From the NCBI GenBank assembly GCA_029289015.1, contig JARFUL010000276.1:1-6629 (forward strand): 6,629 bases of DNA, in the 5' to 3' direction. Each line of letters starts with the position of its first letter. The first letter of the stretch is position 1. The notes beneath the pieces are model-generated. The model searched no databases. It was given only the letters and a program-made list of their open reading frames with translations, and was not told where the DNA came from. The position numbers and the translations under genes were made by a program. Shown here piece after piece: positions 1-5,997 of this stretch. This DNA is from Syntrophobacteria bacterium (GTDB taxonomy: Bacteria > Desulfobacterota > Syntrophobacteria > JARFUL01).

Positions 1-68
1 TTCGCAAGGCCGAACACCTCGATTTCGCCCTTTTTCAACGACCCCGCGCTGCCGTGTATTATGGCCAT
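1..68 (-). CDS. Probable phage major tail tube protein, N-terminal fragment
   Basis: Only the first 22 codons are in the window; the gene runs off the left edge. The start ATG at 68 follows a GAGAGG ribosome binding site (74-79) by 5 nt and lies 12 nt after the stop of the preceding gene. The visible N-terminus begins MAIIHGSAGSLKKGEIEVFG. A short start of the form M-A-x-x-x-G-x-x-G-x-x-x-x-G followed by a strand is what I recall from many siphophage/GTA tail tube proteins, and the position just after the tail terminator is where that gene normally sits. In that role it would polymerise into the tail tube around the tape measure protein. The assignment rests mostly on gene order, because 22 residues cannot identify a family. 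Another small tail or neck protein is the main alternative. Confidence 0.5.
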   Translation of the reverse strand, partial: MAIIHGSAGSLKKGEIEVFGLA

Positions 69-80
69 GACAACCTCTCG

Positions 81-500
81 TTACCGGATCTCGCTGAAAC
101 TGCTCACCTGAAGGGTGAGGATGAACCTGCCCTGGGGCGCAAGGGTGGTCTCGTCCGTGTTCACTCTCTTTATCAGGGTCTGGTCACGGAAGGAGTACCC
201 GTCATCATCAAGGGCCTCCACCACGTCTGCCAGAAGGTCCTGGAGGCCCTTCTGGGGGCTCAGGGGCTCGTTGGTGAGCCCTGTTACCAGGAGTTCGAGC
301 CTGCTCAGATAACCCGAGCCGCCCATGACCTCCGTGATCTCCTCGTTGCCAGGGGCCACAAAGAGCGCGGGGAACTCCATGGTCTCATCAAAGTCTTTGG
401 CGCCCACCTCAACAACCGCGGGGTCGGTCCTGTAGCCCGCCGCGGTGGATATGTTCTCAAGGGCCTGCTTGATCTCAGAGGCTATGTCGTCCCGCTTCAT
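81..500 (-). CDS. Probable phage tail terminator (tail completion) protein
   Basis: A 139-residue protein. Tail terminators cap the growing siphophage tail tube as a ring and form the interface to the head connector. The sequence fits that small alpha/beta fold: an N-terminal helix (about residues 1-18), an acidic middle with E-F-P-A-L-F-V (residues 42-48), a helix at about 83-98 and a C-terminal strand pair ending P-Q-G-R-F-I-L-T-L-Q-V (residues 122-132). Length and position, directly after the gp6-like connector and before the putative tail tube gene, match HK97-type order. I see no unique motif, so the name is family-level inference. A TTG at 506 would add two residues but is only 2 nt from the AGGAG at 509-513, whereas ATG 500 is 8 nt away, so ATG is preferred. 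The gene starts 14 nt after the connector stop. A head-closure protein is the main alternative. Confidence 0.6.
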   Translation of the reverse strand: MKRDDIASEIKQALENISTAAGYRTDPAVVEVGAKDFDETMEFPALFVAPGNEEITEVMGGSGYLSRLELLVTGLTNEPLSPQKGLQDLLADVVEALDDDGYSFRDQTLIKRVNTDETTLAPQGRFILTLQVSSFSEIR

Positions 501-508
501 GGCCAAGA

Positions 509-513
509 CTCCT
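509..513 (-). promoter_or_regulatory. Ribosome binding site deciding the tail terminator start
   Basis: AGGAG on the minus strand lies 8 nt before ATG 500 but only 2 nt before the alternative TTG at 506. It sits immediately after the TAG stop of the connector gene, which suggests coupled translation. Confidence 0.7.
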
Positions 514-514
514 T

Positions 515-1132
515 CTAGAGCACCACCCTGCGCCGGTATCTCTCGAGAACCTCCCTCACCTGGGGCAGGAACTCGCCCGTGTCGAGCCTTACAGAGCCCG
601 CGGAAAGCGACCTCTGGCTCAGCCCCAGCCTGCCCTTGAAACCCTCCTGGAACTTGAACGCGACCTGCTCGATCGCGGCCTGGGCCAGGTCCTTGGGCAC
701 CTCGTCGAATCCCGCGTTGTAGGCCAGCTGCACGTTTGCCGCTCCCCTTGTGAAGACGTAGCCCCTCAGCCTGATGAGGCCCGCAGCCTCAAGGGTTCCG
801 TCGTCTATCCACCCGGAAGCCGAGTAGGTTTCTGCCCGGGGTAATGTCCTGGCGTTCACCATCAGGGTGGTGATGGAGTTCACCGGGTACTGGGAGAGCT
901 GGAGAACCTGGAGCCCGTTTCCATCCAGTATTGCGGCCTTCCGGTCGTAGGCCCCCTCCTGGGGGTCGAAGTGGTAGTCCCGGGCCTTGATGTTGCGGTT
1001 GGTGAACTCCTCAAAGAGTTCGCTCACCCGCTCAATAAGCGCCTCAAGGAGCCCGTCGTTTTCCGAGCCCGTGATATTGAGGTAGCTCTTGAGGTCGCTC
1101 AAGGTGGTCAGCGCATACGGTCCCAGGGCCAT
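515..1132 (-). CDS. Phage gp6-like head-tail connector protein
   Basis: A 205-residue protein resembling the HK97 gp6/phage QLRG-type head-tail connector family, which forms a ring under the portal and joins head to tail. The N-terminus has the usual T-L-S-D-L-K-S-Y-L-N-I start (residues 10-20) followed by a long helix (about 26-46). A middle strand contains Y-P-V-N-S-I-T (82-88). The segment V-Q-L-A-Y-N-A-G-F-D-E-V-P-K-D-L (134-149) precedes a helix A-A-I-E-Q-V-A-F-K-F (152-161), a typical arrangement for this family. The C-terminus is a basic helix ending in R-R-R. The frame is open upstream to a GTG at 1261, but only ATG 1132 has a proper AGAGAGG site, 7 nt away (1140-1146), and the family-like sequence starts there. 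The first 25 nt overlap a small ORF in another frame. Confidence 0.8.
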   Translation of the reverse strand: MALGPYALTTLSDLKSYLNITGSENDGLLEALIERVSELFEEFTNRNIKARDYHFDPQEGAYDRKAAILDGNGLQVLQLSQYPVNSITTLMVNARTLPRAETYSASGWIDDGTLEAAGLIRLRGYVFTRGAANVQLAYNAGFDEVPKDLAQAAIEQVAFKFQEGFKGRLGLSQRSLSAGSVRLDTGEFLPQVREVLERYRRRVVL

Positions 1133-1290
1133 GACATATCCTCTCTTATGCGTGTTTGCTCCCTTTTTGCCTCCCGGGGGAAGAGGATCATCTTGAACCT
1201 CCTCGGTCCCCACAGCGCCTTCGAGGGATCTCTTTTTGCACCGCGCCCTCTCTTTGGACACCCCCGGAAGCTAAAACGAGCCTTGGTCAT
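1108..1290 (-). CDS. Small basic hypothetical protein between capsid and connector genes
   Basis: A possible 60-residue protein that I do not recognise. Support: ATG 1290 is preceded by AGAGGG (1298-1303) at exactly 7 nt, the spacing used by most other genes here, and the ORF fills most of the otherwise empty 218 nt between the capsid stop and the connector start, ending 25 nt inside the connector gene. It is strongly basic (about 19 Lys/Arg against about 6 Asp/Glu), has one cysteine, no membrane segment and no zinc-finger pattern. Against it: third-position GC is only about 63% by eye, and the sequence looks low in folded structure. HK97-type clusters often carry a small unannotated gene in this slot. 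It may be real, a decayed gene, or a leader whose translation feeds the connector. Confidence 0.4.
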   Translation of the reverse strand: MTKARFSFRGCPKRGRGAKRDPSKALWGPRRFKMILFPREAKREQTRIREDMSWPWDRMR

Positions 1291-1310
1291 CTTTCATCCC
1301 TCTGGTCTTT

Positions 1311-1341
1311 GGCGGACGCGGCCTCGCGCTAAGGCCCCGCC
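1311..1341 (-). other. GC-rich stem-loop just after the capsid gene
   Basis: On the minus strand GGCGG-GGCCT pairs with AGGCC and CCGCC around a 7-nt loop (TAGCGCG), with a 4-nt bulge (GCGT) on the 3' side. This gives two stacked 5-bp helices starting 9 nt after the capsid stop codon. No T-run follows, so it is not a standard intrinsic terminator. Its position suggests an mRNA-stability or partial-attenuation element that lets capsid message exceed downstream message. The pairing is visible; the function is inference. Confidence 0.4.
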
Positions 1342-1350
1342 CGCCTCGGT

Positions 1351-2562
1351 TTAGGATGTGGGCACCCCCGAGAGCATCGCGAAGCGATTCTCGTGGGCCA
1401 CGTTGAATGCCACCCGGAACTCCGCCACAAACGCGGTCTGGTTGTAGGAGAACTCCGGGTTGGACCAGGGGTTCGTCCGGATGACCAGACCGGCCCGGAT
1501 CCCCACGTATGCATACCTGAAGTCCCCGGCAAAGAGTCTGGTCTCATCACTGCCTCCACCCAGGTTGGTGAGGATGTTGCCGTTGCGGTAAAACGGCTCG
1601 CCCCACACCGTGGGCATTCCCTTGGTCCTGTTGGGGCCCTCGTAGATGTAGCGGCTGTCGTTGTCCTTGAGCTTCATCAGGATCTTTTCCGCCTTGGAGT
1701 GGCCGATTACCGGCACCTCCGGCGCGTTGGGGGAGTTCTCGTAGACCGCGTGGACGAGGTCTATCACGTCGTCCCATTCGAACCCCACCCCTGCGGAGAG
1801 GGCGTTGGTGGTGATCTTGTTTACAAGCCCTGTGATGGGGTCGGTGGAAGTGCCGGCTCCCCGAAGAATCGCGACGTCCAGCGCGTTGCCCAGAGTCTCC
1901 GCGAAGAGCCCCTTGAGGATCCCGTCCATCGAGGGGTCGGAATCGGCCAGAAGCTGGTTGGAAACCACCACCTTCACCGCGCAGGTGTGCGCGGTAAGGG
2001 ACATCTGCCCCAGGGTCAGGTCCGAGCGGACCTTCTCGCCGTCCTCCTGGTGGGTGCCGTCCGGTGTCAGCCCCTCGGTGTCTGTGGCCTCGGGCACCCA
2101 GTACGCGGTGAGGCCCCCGGTCAGGGTGGGGAAAGTGACCTGGTGGCTGGTCATGGGCACCTCCCTGGAGAGCTTCTGCATCACCGAGAAGTTGTTCACC
2201 AGACTGATGAGCTCCTTGGACTGGGACGTGGGCACGAGGTAGCCCCCCGCGGAGCCGGTCCCCTCGCTCAGGTCCTTTGCCACCGTGCCCCCGGAGACCG
2301 GAATGAGATCCGCGGGGTTGAGCTTGTCCGGCGAGCCCAGGTAGGGGTGATGGCCTCCCGCGGATATGGCCACCATGTCCTTGAGCCACTGCCCGAAGCC
2401 AACCTTGTGGCCGCTCTCCGGCATGCCGGCCTTCAGGCTGCCCGCGGGAAGCGCGGCCAGGCTCTCGGTAAGCCTCTTGTCCACGACCCTCGCCAGGGTC
2501 TCCTCATTGAGCGCGGCGGACAGCGCCTCCTCCATTACTTCGATGATCTCCCTCTTTTCCAT
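1351..2562 (-). CDS. HK97-family major capsid protein
   Basis: A 403-residue protein that forms the icosahedral shell of the phage-like head. Residues 1-96 look like a helical, charged scaffolding (delta) domain. The mature domain begins around S-E-G-T-G-S-A-G-G-Y-L-V-P (99-111), the usual start of the HK97 N-arm. The E-loop lies at about 145-185. Further family landmarks are I-L-R-G-A-G-T-S-T-D-P-I-T-G-L (232-246), L-K-D-N-D-S-R-Y-I-Y-E-G-P (298-310), G-M-P-T-V-W-G-E-P (315-323) and the P-domain strand ending E-N-R-F-A (391-395). By eye against remembered HK97 gp5, K96 falls on the cleavage lysine and K177, N374 and E381 fall on the crosslinking residues. ATG 2562 is 7 nt after AAGGAGG (2570-2576), the strongest site in the window, as expected for the most abundant particle protein. 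The gene starts 3 nt after the protease stop. Confidence 0.93.
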   Translation of the reverse strand: MEKREIIEVMEEALSAALNEETLARVVDKRLTESLAALPAGSLKAGMPESGHKVGFGQWLKDMVAISAGGHHPYLGSPDKLNPADLIPVSGGTVAKDLSEGTGSAGGYLVPTSQSKELISLVNNFSVMQKLSREVPMTSHQVTFPTLTGGLTAYWVPEATDTEGLTPDGTHQEDGEKVRSDLTLGQMSLTAHTCAVKVVVSNQLLADSDPSMDGILKGLFAETLGNALDVAILRGAGTSTDPITGLVNKITTNALSAGVGFEWDDVIDLVHAVYENSPNAPEVPVIGHSKAEKILMKLKDNDSRYIYEGPNRTKGMPTVWGEPFYRNGNILTNLGGGSDETRLFAGDFRYAYVGIRAGLVIRTNPWSNPEFSYNQTAFVAEFRVAFNVAHENRFAMLSGVPTS

Positions 2563-2565
2563 GTT

Positions 2566-3195
2566 TTATCCTCCTTGCCTGTCTGAGATGGCCTTGTGTT
2601 CATCAAGCACGGCTCCGAGATGGTAGCTGATCCTCTCGCCCACGACCCGGGCCACCCTCTTGGCCACAACCTCCCGAACCGCGGTGCCCACGTCGCCCGG
2701 TGTCGGCCCTTGGGCCAGCTTCGCCGCGATGAGGGCATGCGCGTTGGCCGGGACCACGCACGCGGATATCTCCCAGAGCTCCTGCTCCACAAAGTCCCTC
2801 CCCCGGACCCCCGGGCCGCGGGCCCCTTCCCTCTCCACCCACTCCCACTTGAGGGGTTTGAAACCCACGGAGAACGCCCTTAAAAAGCCGTCCCTGTAGA
2901 GCTTCCACACCGTGTCTGCAAAGGGGTAGTCCCCGGGGTTCGGGAAGACCGGCCTGAAGACCAGCCTGCCGTCACTCACCTCGGCCATCTCCGCCTTTGC
3001 CACCGGGGGCCTGGTGTAGTCGTGGGCCCAGGGTATTACGGGGTTCTTGAGAAAGTTGCTCAGGTCCCAGCCGGCCACCCGGATCAGGTCGCCGTCCCTG
3101 TCCACCTCTTCTGTGGACGCTACGGCCAGAAAGGACCGCGCGCTCTCGTCAATCTCCTTGATCTTGAAACCCAGGGTCTTGTCCACCCGTTCCAT
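2566..3195 (-). CDS. HK97-family prohead maturation protease
   Basis: A 209-residue serine protease of the HK97 prohead protease family. It is packaged inside the immature head, where it removes the capsid scaffolding domain and then itself. An early strand holds F-L-A-V-A-S-T-E-E-V-D-R-D-G-D (residues 22-36). The expected catalytic set is present: His58 in I-P-W-A-H-D, Ser109 in R-A-F-S-V-G-F-K-P and an acidic partner, Glu142, in E-L-W-E-I-S-A-C-V-V-P-A-N-A. Residues after about 160 form a charged helical tail. A TTG at 3201 is only 1 nt from the GAGGAGG site and is rejected in favour of ATG 3195, 7 nt away. The gene begins 2 nt after the portal stop, and its own stop lies within the capsid gene's leader, so portal, protease and capsid are tightly coupled. 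Nothing suggests inactivation. Confidence 0.92.
   Translation of the reverse strand: MERVDKTLGFKIKEIDESARSFLAVASTEEVDRDGDLIRVAGWDLSNFLKNPVIPWAHDYTRPPVAKAEMAEVSDGRLVFRPVFPNPGDYPFADTVWKLYRDGFLRAFSVGFKPLKWEWVEREGARGPGVRGRDFVEQELWEISACVVPANAHALIAAKLAQGPTPGDVGTAVREVVAKRVARVVGERISYHLGAVLDEHKAISDRQGG
2570..2576 (-). promoter_or_regulatory. Strong ribosome binding site of the capsid gene
   Basis: AAGGAGG on the minus strand, 7 nt before the capsid ATG and overlapping the last sense codons of the protease gene. It is the closest match to the anti-Shine-Dalgarno sequence in the window, which fits a requirement for hundreds of capsid copies per particle. Confidence 0.8.
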
Positions 3196-3197
3196 GC

Positions 3198-4388
3198 TCA
3201 ATCCTCCTCGGAAATATTCTTGTCTGCATAGGGCCCATCGCCCCAGGGCAGGGGTTTCAGCCCCTCGGAAACCCTCACCTCGTTTATGGTGAGCACCCCC
3301 CTGTCCAGAAGCTCGATGTTGCGCTTGTGCTTGAACTCGCTGTCACCGGGAACCGGGTTCTTGTGGATCATCTCGAGCTTCTCGTCGTAGCGGGAAAGGA
3401 CCTGGGTGGTGATGCCGTCGTCCATCAGGTCGAGCCTGGGCTTTATGCACTCTGAGTTGAAGGTTATGTCTATGCCCAGTGCATTGGCCCTGTTGACGTC
3501 CTTCACCAGCCCGAGCTTGCCCTCGGGAACGTTGTATGCGGCCAGGATGTTGTCCTTGGTCCAGCCTGAAAGCGCGAGGAACTCGAAGTCCTTGGAAGAG
3601 ACGGAGAGCGGCACCGCTCTGAGGCCGGAGTCGAGGAGGGCCGGGGTGAAGGAGCGGGCCGCGCCCTGGTGCTTCTCCCGCCACGCGGCGAGTATCCTCT
3701 CCGCCTCCTCGGGGGTGAGTCTCTTATCGGTGGTGAGCACAATGTCCGGCCTCGCGGAGTTCTGGAAGAAGGACCTCTGGAAGACCCGGATCGCCAGGTC
3801 TATGTCGTACGCGTGGGCCTGGGCCTGGATGGGTGACGCGCCCCTGAGCGGTTCGAGGGGGTGGGGGTACCTCAGATAGACGACCTCCTCCTTGGAGAGA
3901 ACCCGCGCCTGGCCGTCGTGGCCTATGAAGTCGAAATTCTTGATCGCGCCCCTGCCGTCCAGGTCGAAACCGAGGAAGTTCTGGGGCGGAAGGGGCCAGA
4001 TCTCCTGGGGCCTGGCCAGGGTGTTGTCAACGATCAGGCCGTAGAAGACTCCGGTGAGGTCCAGGTTGATGGAGATGATATATTTGAACTCCCTCAGGGT
4101 CATGTTGGGGTTGGGCCTCTTCATGAGGTTGAAGAACACGTGCTCTTGAACCTGCTCCCTCGTTCCCTGCCGCCTGACAAAGAGATCGAAGTCCACCCCC
4201 GCGACCCTTCGCGCGATGACCGTCACCGCGGCATAGACCCAGCCCTGGTAGGCCTCCATCTGCTTCGTAGGGTTCCCCACGTTGGTGAACCCTATGGAGT
4301 GGGGCCAGCCCTGGTGGATCTTCGCGGGCCTGGACCCTTTGGTGAAAAACCCCCGCGCCCAGGTTCTTATCCTGTCCGTGTAGCCCAT
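3198..4388 (-). CDS. HK97-family phage portal protein
   Basis: A 396-residue portal protein, expected to form the dodecameric ring at one head vertex through which DNA is packaged and ejected. Family landmarks are Y-Q-G-W-V-Y-A-A-V-T-V-I-A-R-R-V-A (residues 47-63), N-P-N-M-T (93-97), the strand I-W-P-L-P-P (130-135), H-P-L-E-P-L-R-G-A-S-P-I-Q-A (176-189), N-V-P-E-G-K-L-G (286-293) and the C-terminal L-T-I-N-E-V-R-V-S-E-G-L-K-P-L-P-W-G-D (366-384). Length is normal and the frame intact. An in-frame GTG at 4430 has no ribosome binding site; ATG 4388 lies 7 nt after AAGGGAG (4396-4402) and is preferred. It is the first phage gene of the block. The terminase genes that normally precede a portal gene are absent, and what lies upstream is a non-coding stretch and then a host gene terminator. 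Confidence 0.92.
   Translation of the reverse strand: MGYTDRIRTWARGFFTKGSRPAKIHQGWPHSIGFTNVGNPTKQMEAYQGWVYAAVTVIARRVAGVDFDLFVRRQGTREQVQEHVFFNLMKRPNPNMTLREFKYIISINLDLTGVFYGLIVDNTLARPQEIWPLPPQNFLGFDLDGRGAIKNFDFIGHDGQARVLSKEEVVYLRYPHPLEPLRGASPIQAQAHAYDIDLAIRVFQRSFFQNSARPDIVLTTDKRLTPEEAERILAAWREKHQGAARSFTPALLDSGLRAVPLSVSSKDFEFLALSGWTKDNILAAYNVPEGKLGLVKDVNRANALGIDITFNSECIKPRLDLMDDGITTQVLSRYDEKLEMIHKNPVPGDSEFKHKRNIELLDRGVLTINEVRVSEGLKPLPWGDGPYADKNISEED
3203..3209 (-). promoter_or_regulatory. Ribosome binding site deciding the protease start
   Basis: GAGGAGG on the minus strand, 7 nt before ATG 3195 and inside the last codons of the portal gene. It is too close (1 nt) to the alternative TTG at 3201. 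Confidence 0.75.
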
Positions 4389-4395
4389 AGCCAAG

Positions 4396-4402
4396 CTCCC
4401 TT
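4396..4402 (-). promoter_or_regulatory. Ribosome binding site deciding the portal start
   Basis: AAGGGAG on the minus strand, 7 nt before ATG 4388. The alternative GTG at 4430 is preceded by a pyrimidine-rich stretch with no such site, so the longer reading is not supported. Confidence 0.65.
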
Positions 4403-4597
4403 TCGGTTTGCGCCCGTACTTTAGGGCCACAATACAAAGAGTCGCGGATCAGAGGCGAGAGCTAGGGCTCAAAAAAGGATGAGACTCGCTCAAGCTACTG
4501 ATATTAATATTGTTTTATGCTGAGCCAGGTCCCGGAAGCGGGGACGCCAGCAAAGGAGGGGAGCGCGGAACGAACCCCTTTGGAGAGCATATCAATG
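4403..4597 (-). other. Host-phage junction, non-coding, with AT-rich core
   Basis: This stretch separates the pmbA terminator from the portal leader. It contains a hairpin-forming segment (4529-4545), a perfect 10-bp palindrome ATATTAATAT (4501-4510) in an AT-rich patch (about 4495-4517) unlike the GC-rich surroundings, and a run of six A/T pairs at 4471-4476. A 28-codon minus-strand ORF (4504-4590) has no ribosome binding site, and I do not call it. A promoter for the phage block would have to lie here, since the terminator should stop most read-through, but I cannot point to a convincing -35/-10 pair. No tRNA fold, integrase remnant or terminase fragment is visible. Confidence 0.5.
4529..4545. 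repeat. Short inverted repeat (hairpin) in the junction
   Basis: GTCCC (4529-4533) pairs with GGGAC (4541-4545), extended by one more pair around a GAAG loop with a single bulged G on one arm. On the minus strand the element is flanked by direct copies of CTGGC (4546-4550 and 4524-4528). It has the size of a REP-type palindrome or an IS/integration scar, but no second copy is visible in the window, so its nature is open. Confidence 0.35.
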
Positions 4598-4632
4598 AAA
4601 AAGGAGAGGGCCTTGCAGGCCCCCTCTCTTTT
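4598..4632 (-). terminator. Intrinsic terminator after pmbA
   Basis: On the minus strand a purine-rich arm, AAAAGAGAGGGGGCC, pairs with GGCCCTCTCCTTTTT around a 5-nt loop (TGCAA), with small bulges. The descending arm ends in five Ts (4602-4598). It starts 18 nt after the pmbA stop. The plus-strand side also ends in TTTT (4629-4632), so it may work in both directions. It separates host operon transcription from the phage block. Confidence 0.85.
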
Positions 4633-4650
4633 ATCCTTATATATGGGACG

Positions 4651-5997
4651 CTACGTGCCGGCCACGGTGAGGCCAGAGACCAGAAGCGAGGGCGCGCCGA
4701 TGGAGCCGAAGAATTTAAGGTCACTGCCTATGGCCTCGATGGAGCCCAGGAGCCCGGGAATGGTGCCTGCCAAGGCAATGCCCTTCACCGGGTGGGTCAT
4801 CTCGCCGCGTTCCACCCGGAACCCGGAAGCCCCGAGGGAGAACTCCCCGGTAACCGGGTTTGCGGTGTGAAGCCCCATGAGGTCGTCCACCACCACGCCG
4901 TCGCGCATCTGGGAGACAAGCCCGTCAAAACCCATCTCCCCCGGCCCCAAGATGAGATTCGAGGTCCCCACCCGGACAGGGCCCGCGAGGCTTCTCCGGC
5001 CGCTCGCGGTGGAGCTGGTCTTTCCCCTCTTTCCCCAGTAGAGGTCGTAGAGGTAGCCCCTAAGAAGGCCGTCCTCTATGAGCACGTTGGTCCGGGAGGG
5101 CACCCCCTCGCCGTCGAACCTGAAGCTAGCATGGCCAGATTCGAGGAGGCTGTTGTCAACCAGGTTGAACCCCTCCGCCGCGACCTTCTGGCCGACCCTG
5201 TCCATAAAAAAGGACCGCTTCTTCGCGACATTGCTGTAAAAGAGGGACGCGGAGAGCACCCCCAGGAGCCCGGCGGCCGCCTCCCGGGTGAGCACCACCG
5301 GCATGAGGCCGCTCTTTATGATCCTCCCGTGGAGCCTGGCCGCGGCCCTGAGCCCCGCCTCCTTCCCGATGCCGGAAGGGTCGAGCTCGCGGAAAGACCT
5401 CTTCAGCGCGTAGTCGTGGCCCACCTCCCCCTCGTTTCCCTCCTCCGCCACAGCCATGACGTAGGCCGTGGCCAGGGTCCCCTCCTGGGAAAGGTCGAGT
5501 CCCAAGCTGTTCGCCAGCCTTACCCGGAAACTGCGCTCGTTGTAGGAGGCCTTGCGAACTATCTTCACCCGGGGGTCCGCGGCCCTGGCGCTGGCCTCGA
5601 GCTCCTTGGCCAGCTCCACCTTCCTCTCCCTGGGCACCGCGGCGATCTCCGTGTCCAAAAGCCCCTTTACATCGGGCAGGGATTCGGGGGGTTCGGCAAA
5701 GGTGTAGCACGAATCCTGGGGGATGGGAGTGGATGAGAAGAGCGCATTTTCCACCATTCTCTCGAGGTCCTGCTCAGCCAGGGTGGAGGAGAAGCTGAAC
5801 CCCAGCTTTTCATCCTTTATCACCCTGAGCGCGGCCCCCCTCTCCTCTGCCACCTCCAGGAAATCCAGCTCCGAGTCCTTTACCTCCACCGAGAGGGACC
5901 GATACCCCACGAGGTAGGTTTCGAACGCGTCCGACCGGGAGCCCAGGGAACTCTCTATGAACTTGATCGCGTCGGAAAAACCTTTGTCATTGACCAT
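4651..5997 (-). CDS. pmbA: TldD/PmbA family protein, PmbA (TldE)-like metalloprotease subunit
   Basis: A 448-residue protein of normal length for PmbA/TldE. In Enterobacteria TldE pairs with TldD to make a cytoplasmic metalloprotease that degrades unfolded peptides; it is needed for microcin B17 maturation and CcdA turnover. The sequence shows an N-terminal domain with V-A-E-E-R-G-A-A-L-R-V-I (residues 49-60), a central F-D-G-E-G-V-P-S-R-T-N-V-L-I-E-D-G-L-L segment (294-312), G-L-H-T-A-N-P-V-T-G-E-F-S-L-G-A (375-390) and the typical end G-A-P-S-L-L-V-S-G-L-T-V-A-G (434-447). I see no HExxxH zinc motif, which belongs to TldD, so this is the PmbA-type partner. A tldD gene is not visible in the window. 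ATG 5997 directly abuts the acetyltransferase stop, with GGAG 6 nt upstream (6004-6007). A terminator follows. Confidence 0.92.
   Translation of the reverse strand: MVNDKGFSDAIKFIESSLGSRSDAFETYLVGYRSLSVEVKDSELDFLEVAEERGAALRVIKDEKLGFSFSSTLAEQDLERMVENALFSSTPIPQDSCYTFAEPPESLPDVKGLLDTEIAAVPRERKVELAKELEASARAADPRVKIVRKASYNERSFRVRLANSLGLDLSQEGTLATAYVMAVAEEGNEGEVGHDYALKRSFRELDPSGIGKEAGLRAAARLHGRIIKSGLMPVVLTREAAAGLLGVLSASLFYSNVAKKRSFFMDRVGQKVAAEGFNLVDNSLLESGHASFRFDGEGVPSRTNVLIEDGLLRGYLYDLYWGKRGKTSSTASGRRSLAGPVRVGTSNLILGPGEMGFDGLVSQMRDGVVVDDLMGLHTANPVTGEFSLGASGFRVERGEMTHPVKGIALAGTIPGLLGSIEAIGSDLKFFGSIGAPSLLVSGLTVAGT

Noticed and set aside
1133..1261. N-terminal extension of the connector gene to GTG 1261
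   Set aside because: No good ribosome binding site at 1261, the extension is charged and unlike the family, and ATG 1132 has a well-spaced AGAGAGG site.
1393..2586. A 397-codon plus-strand open frame opposite the capsid gene
   Set aside because: It mirrors a strongly recognisable HK97 capsid gene. Long antisense frames are expected where third-position GC is high, and its translation is low-complexity with no family resemblance.
3861..4424. A 187-codon plus-strand open frame opposite the portal gene
   Set aside because: The portal protein on the other strand carries full family landmarks; this frame has none.
4450..4495. Possible second terminator around the T6 run on the minus strand
   Set aside because: The only stems nearby are 3-4 bp (GAG/CTC, GAGC/GCTC), and the GAGC/GCTC stem lies on the wrong side of the T-run.
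4535..4550. Possible sigma-54 (-24/-12) promoter on the minus strand, starting TGGC
   Set aside because: Considered because a sigma-54-type regulator lies upstream, but the -12 GC element is missing at the required spacing.
4504..4590. A 28-codon minus-strand ORF in the junction
   Set aside because: No ribosome binding site precedes its ATG, it begins right after the terminator T-run, and the sequence is not recognisable.
4510..5736. A 408-codon plus-strand open frame opposite pmbA
   Set aside because: Antisense shadow of an intact PmbA-family gene in GC-rich DNA; the translation is Gly/Pro/Arg-rich with no domain.
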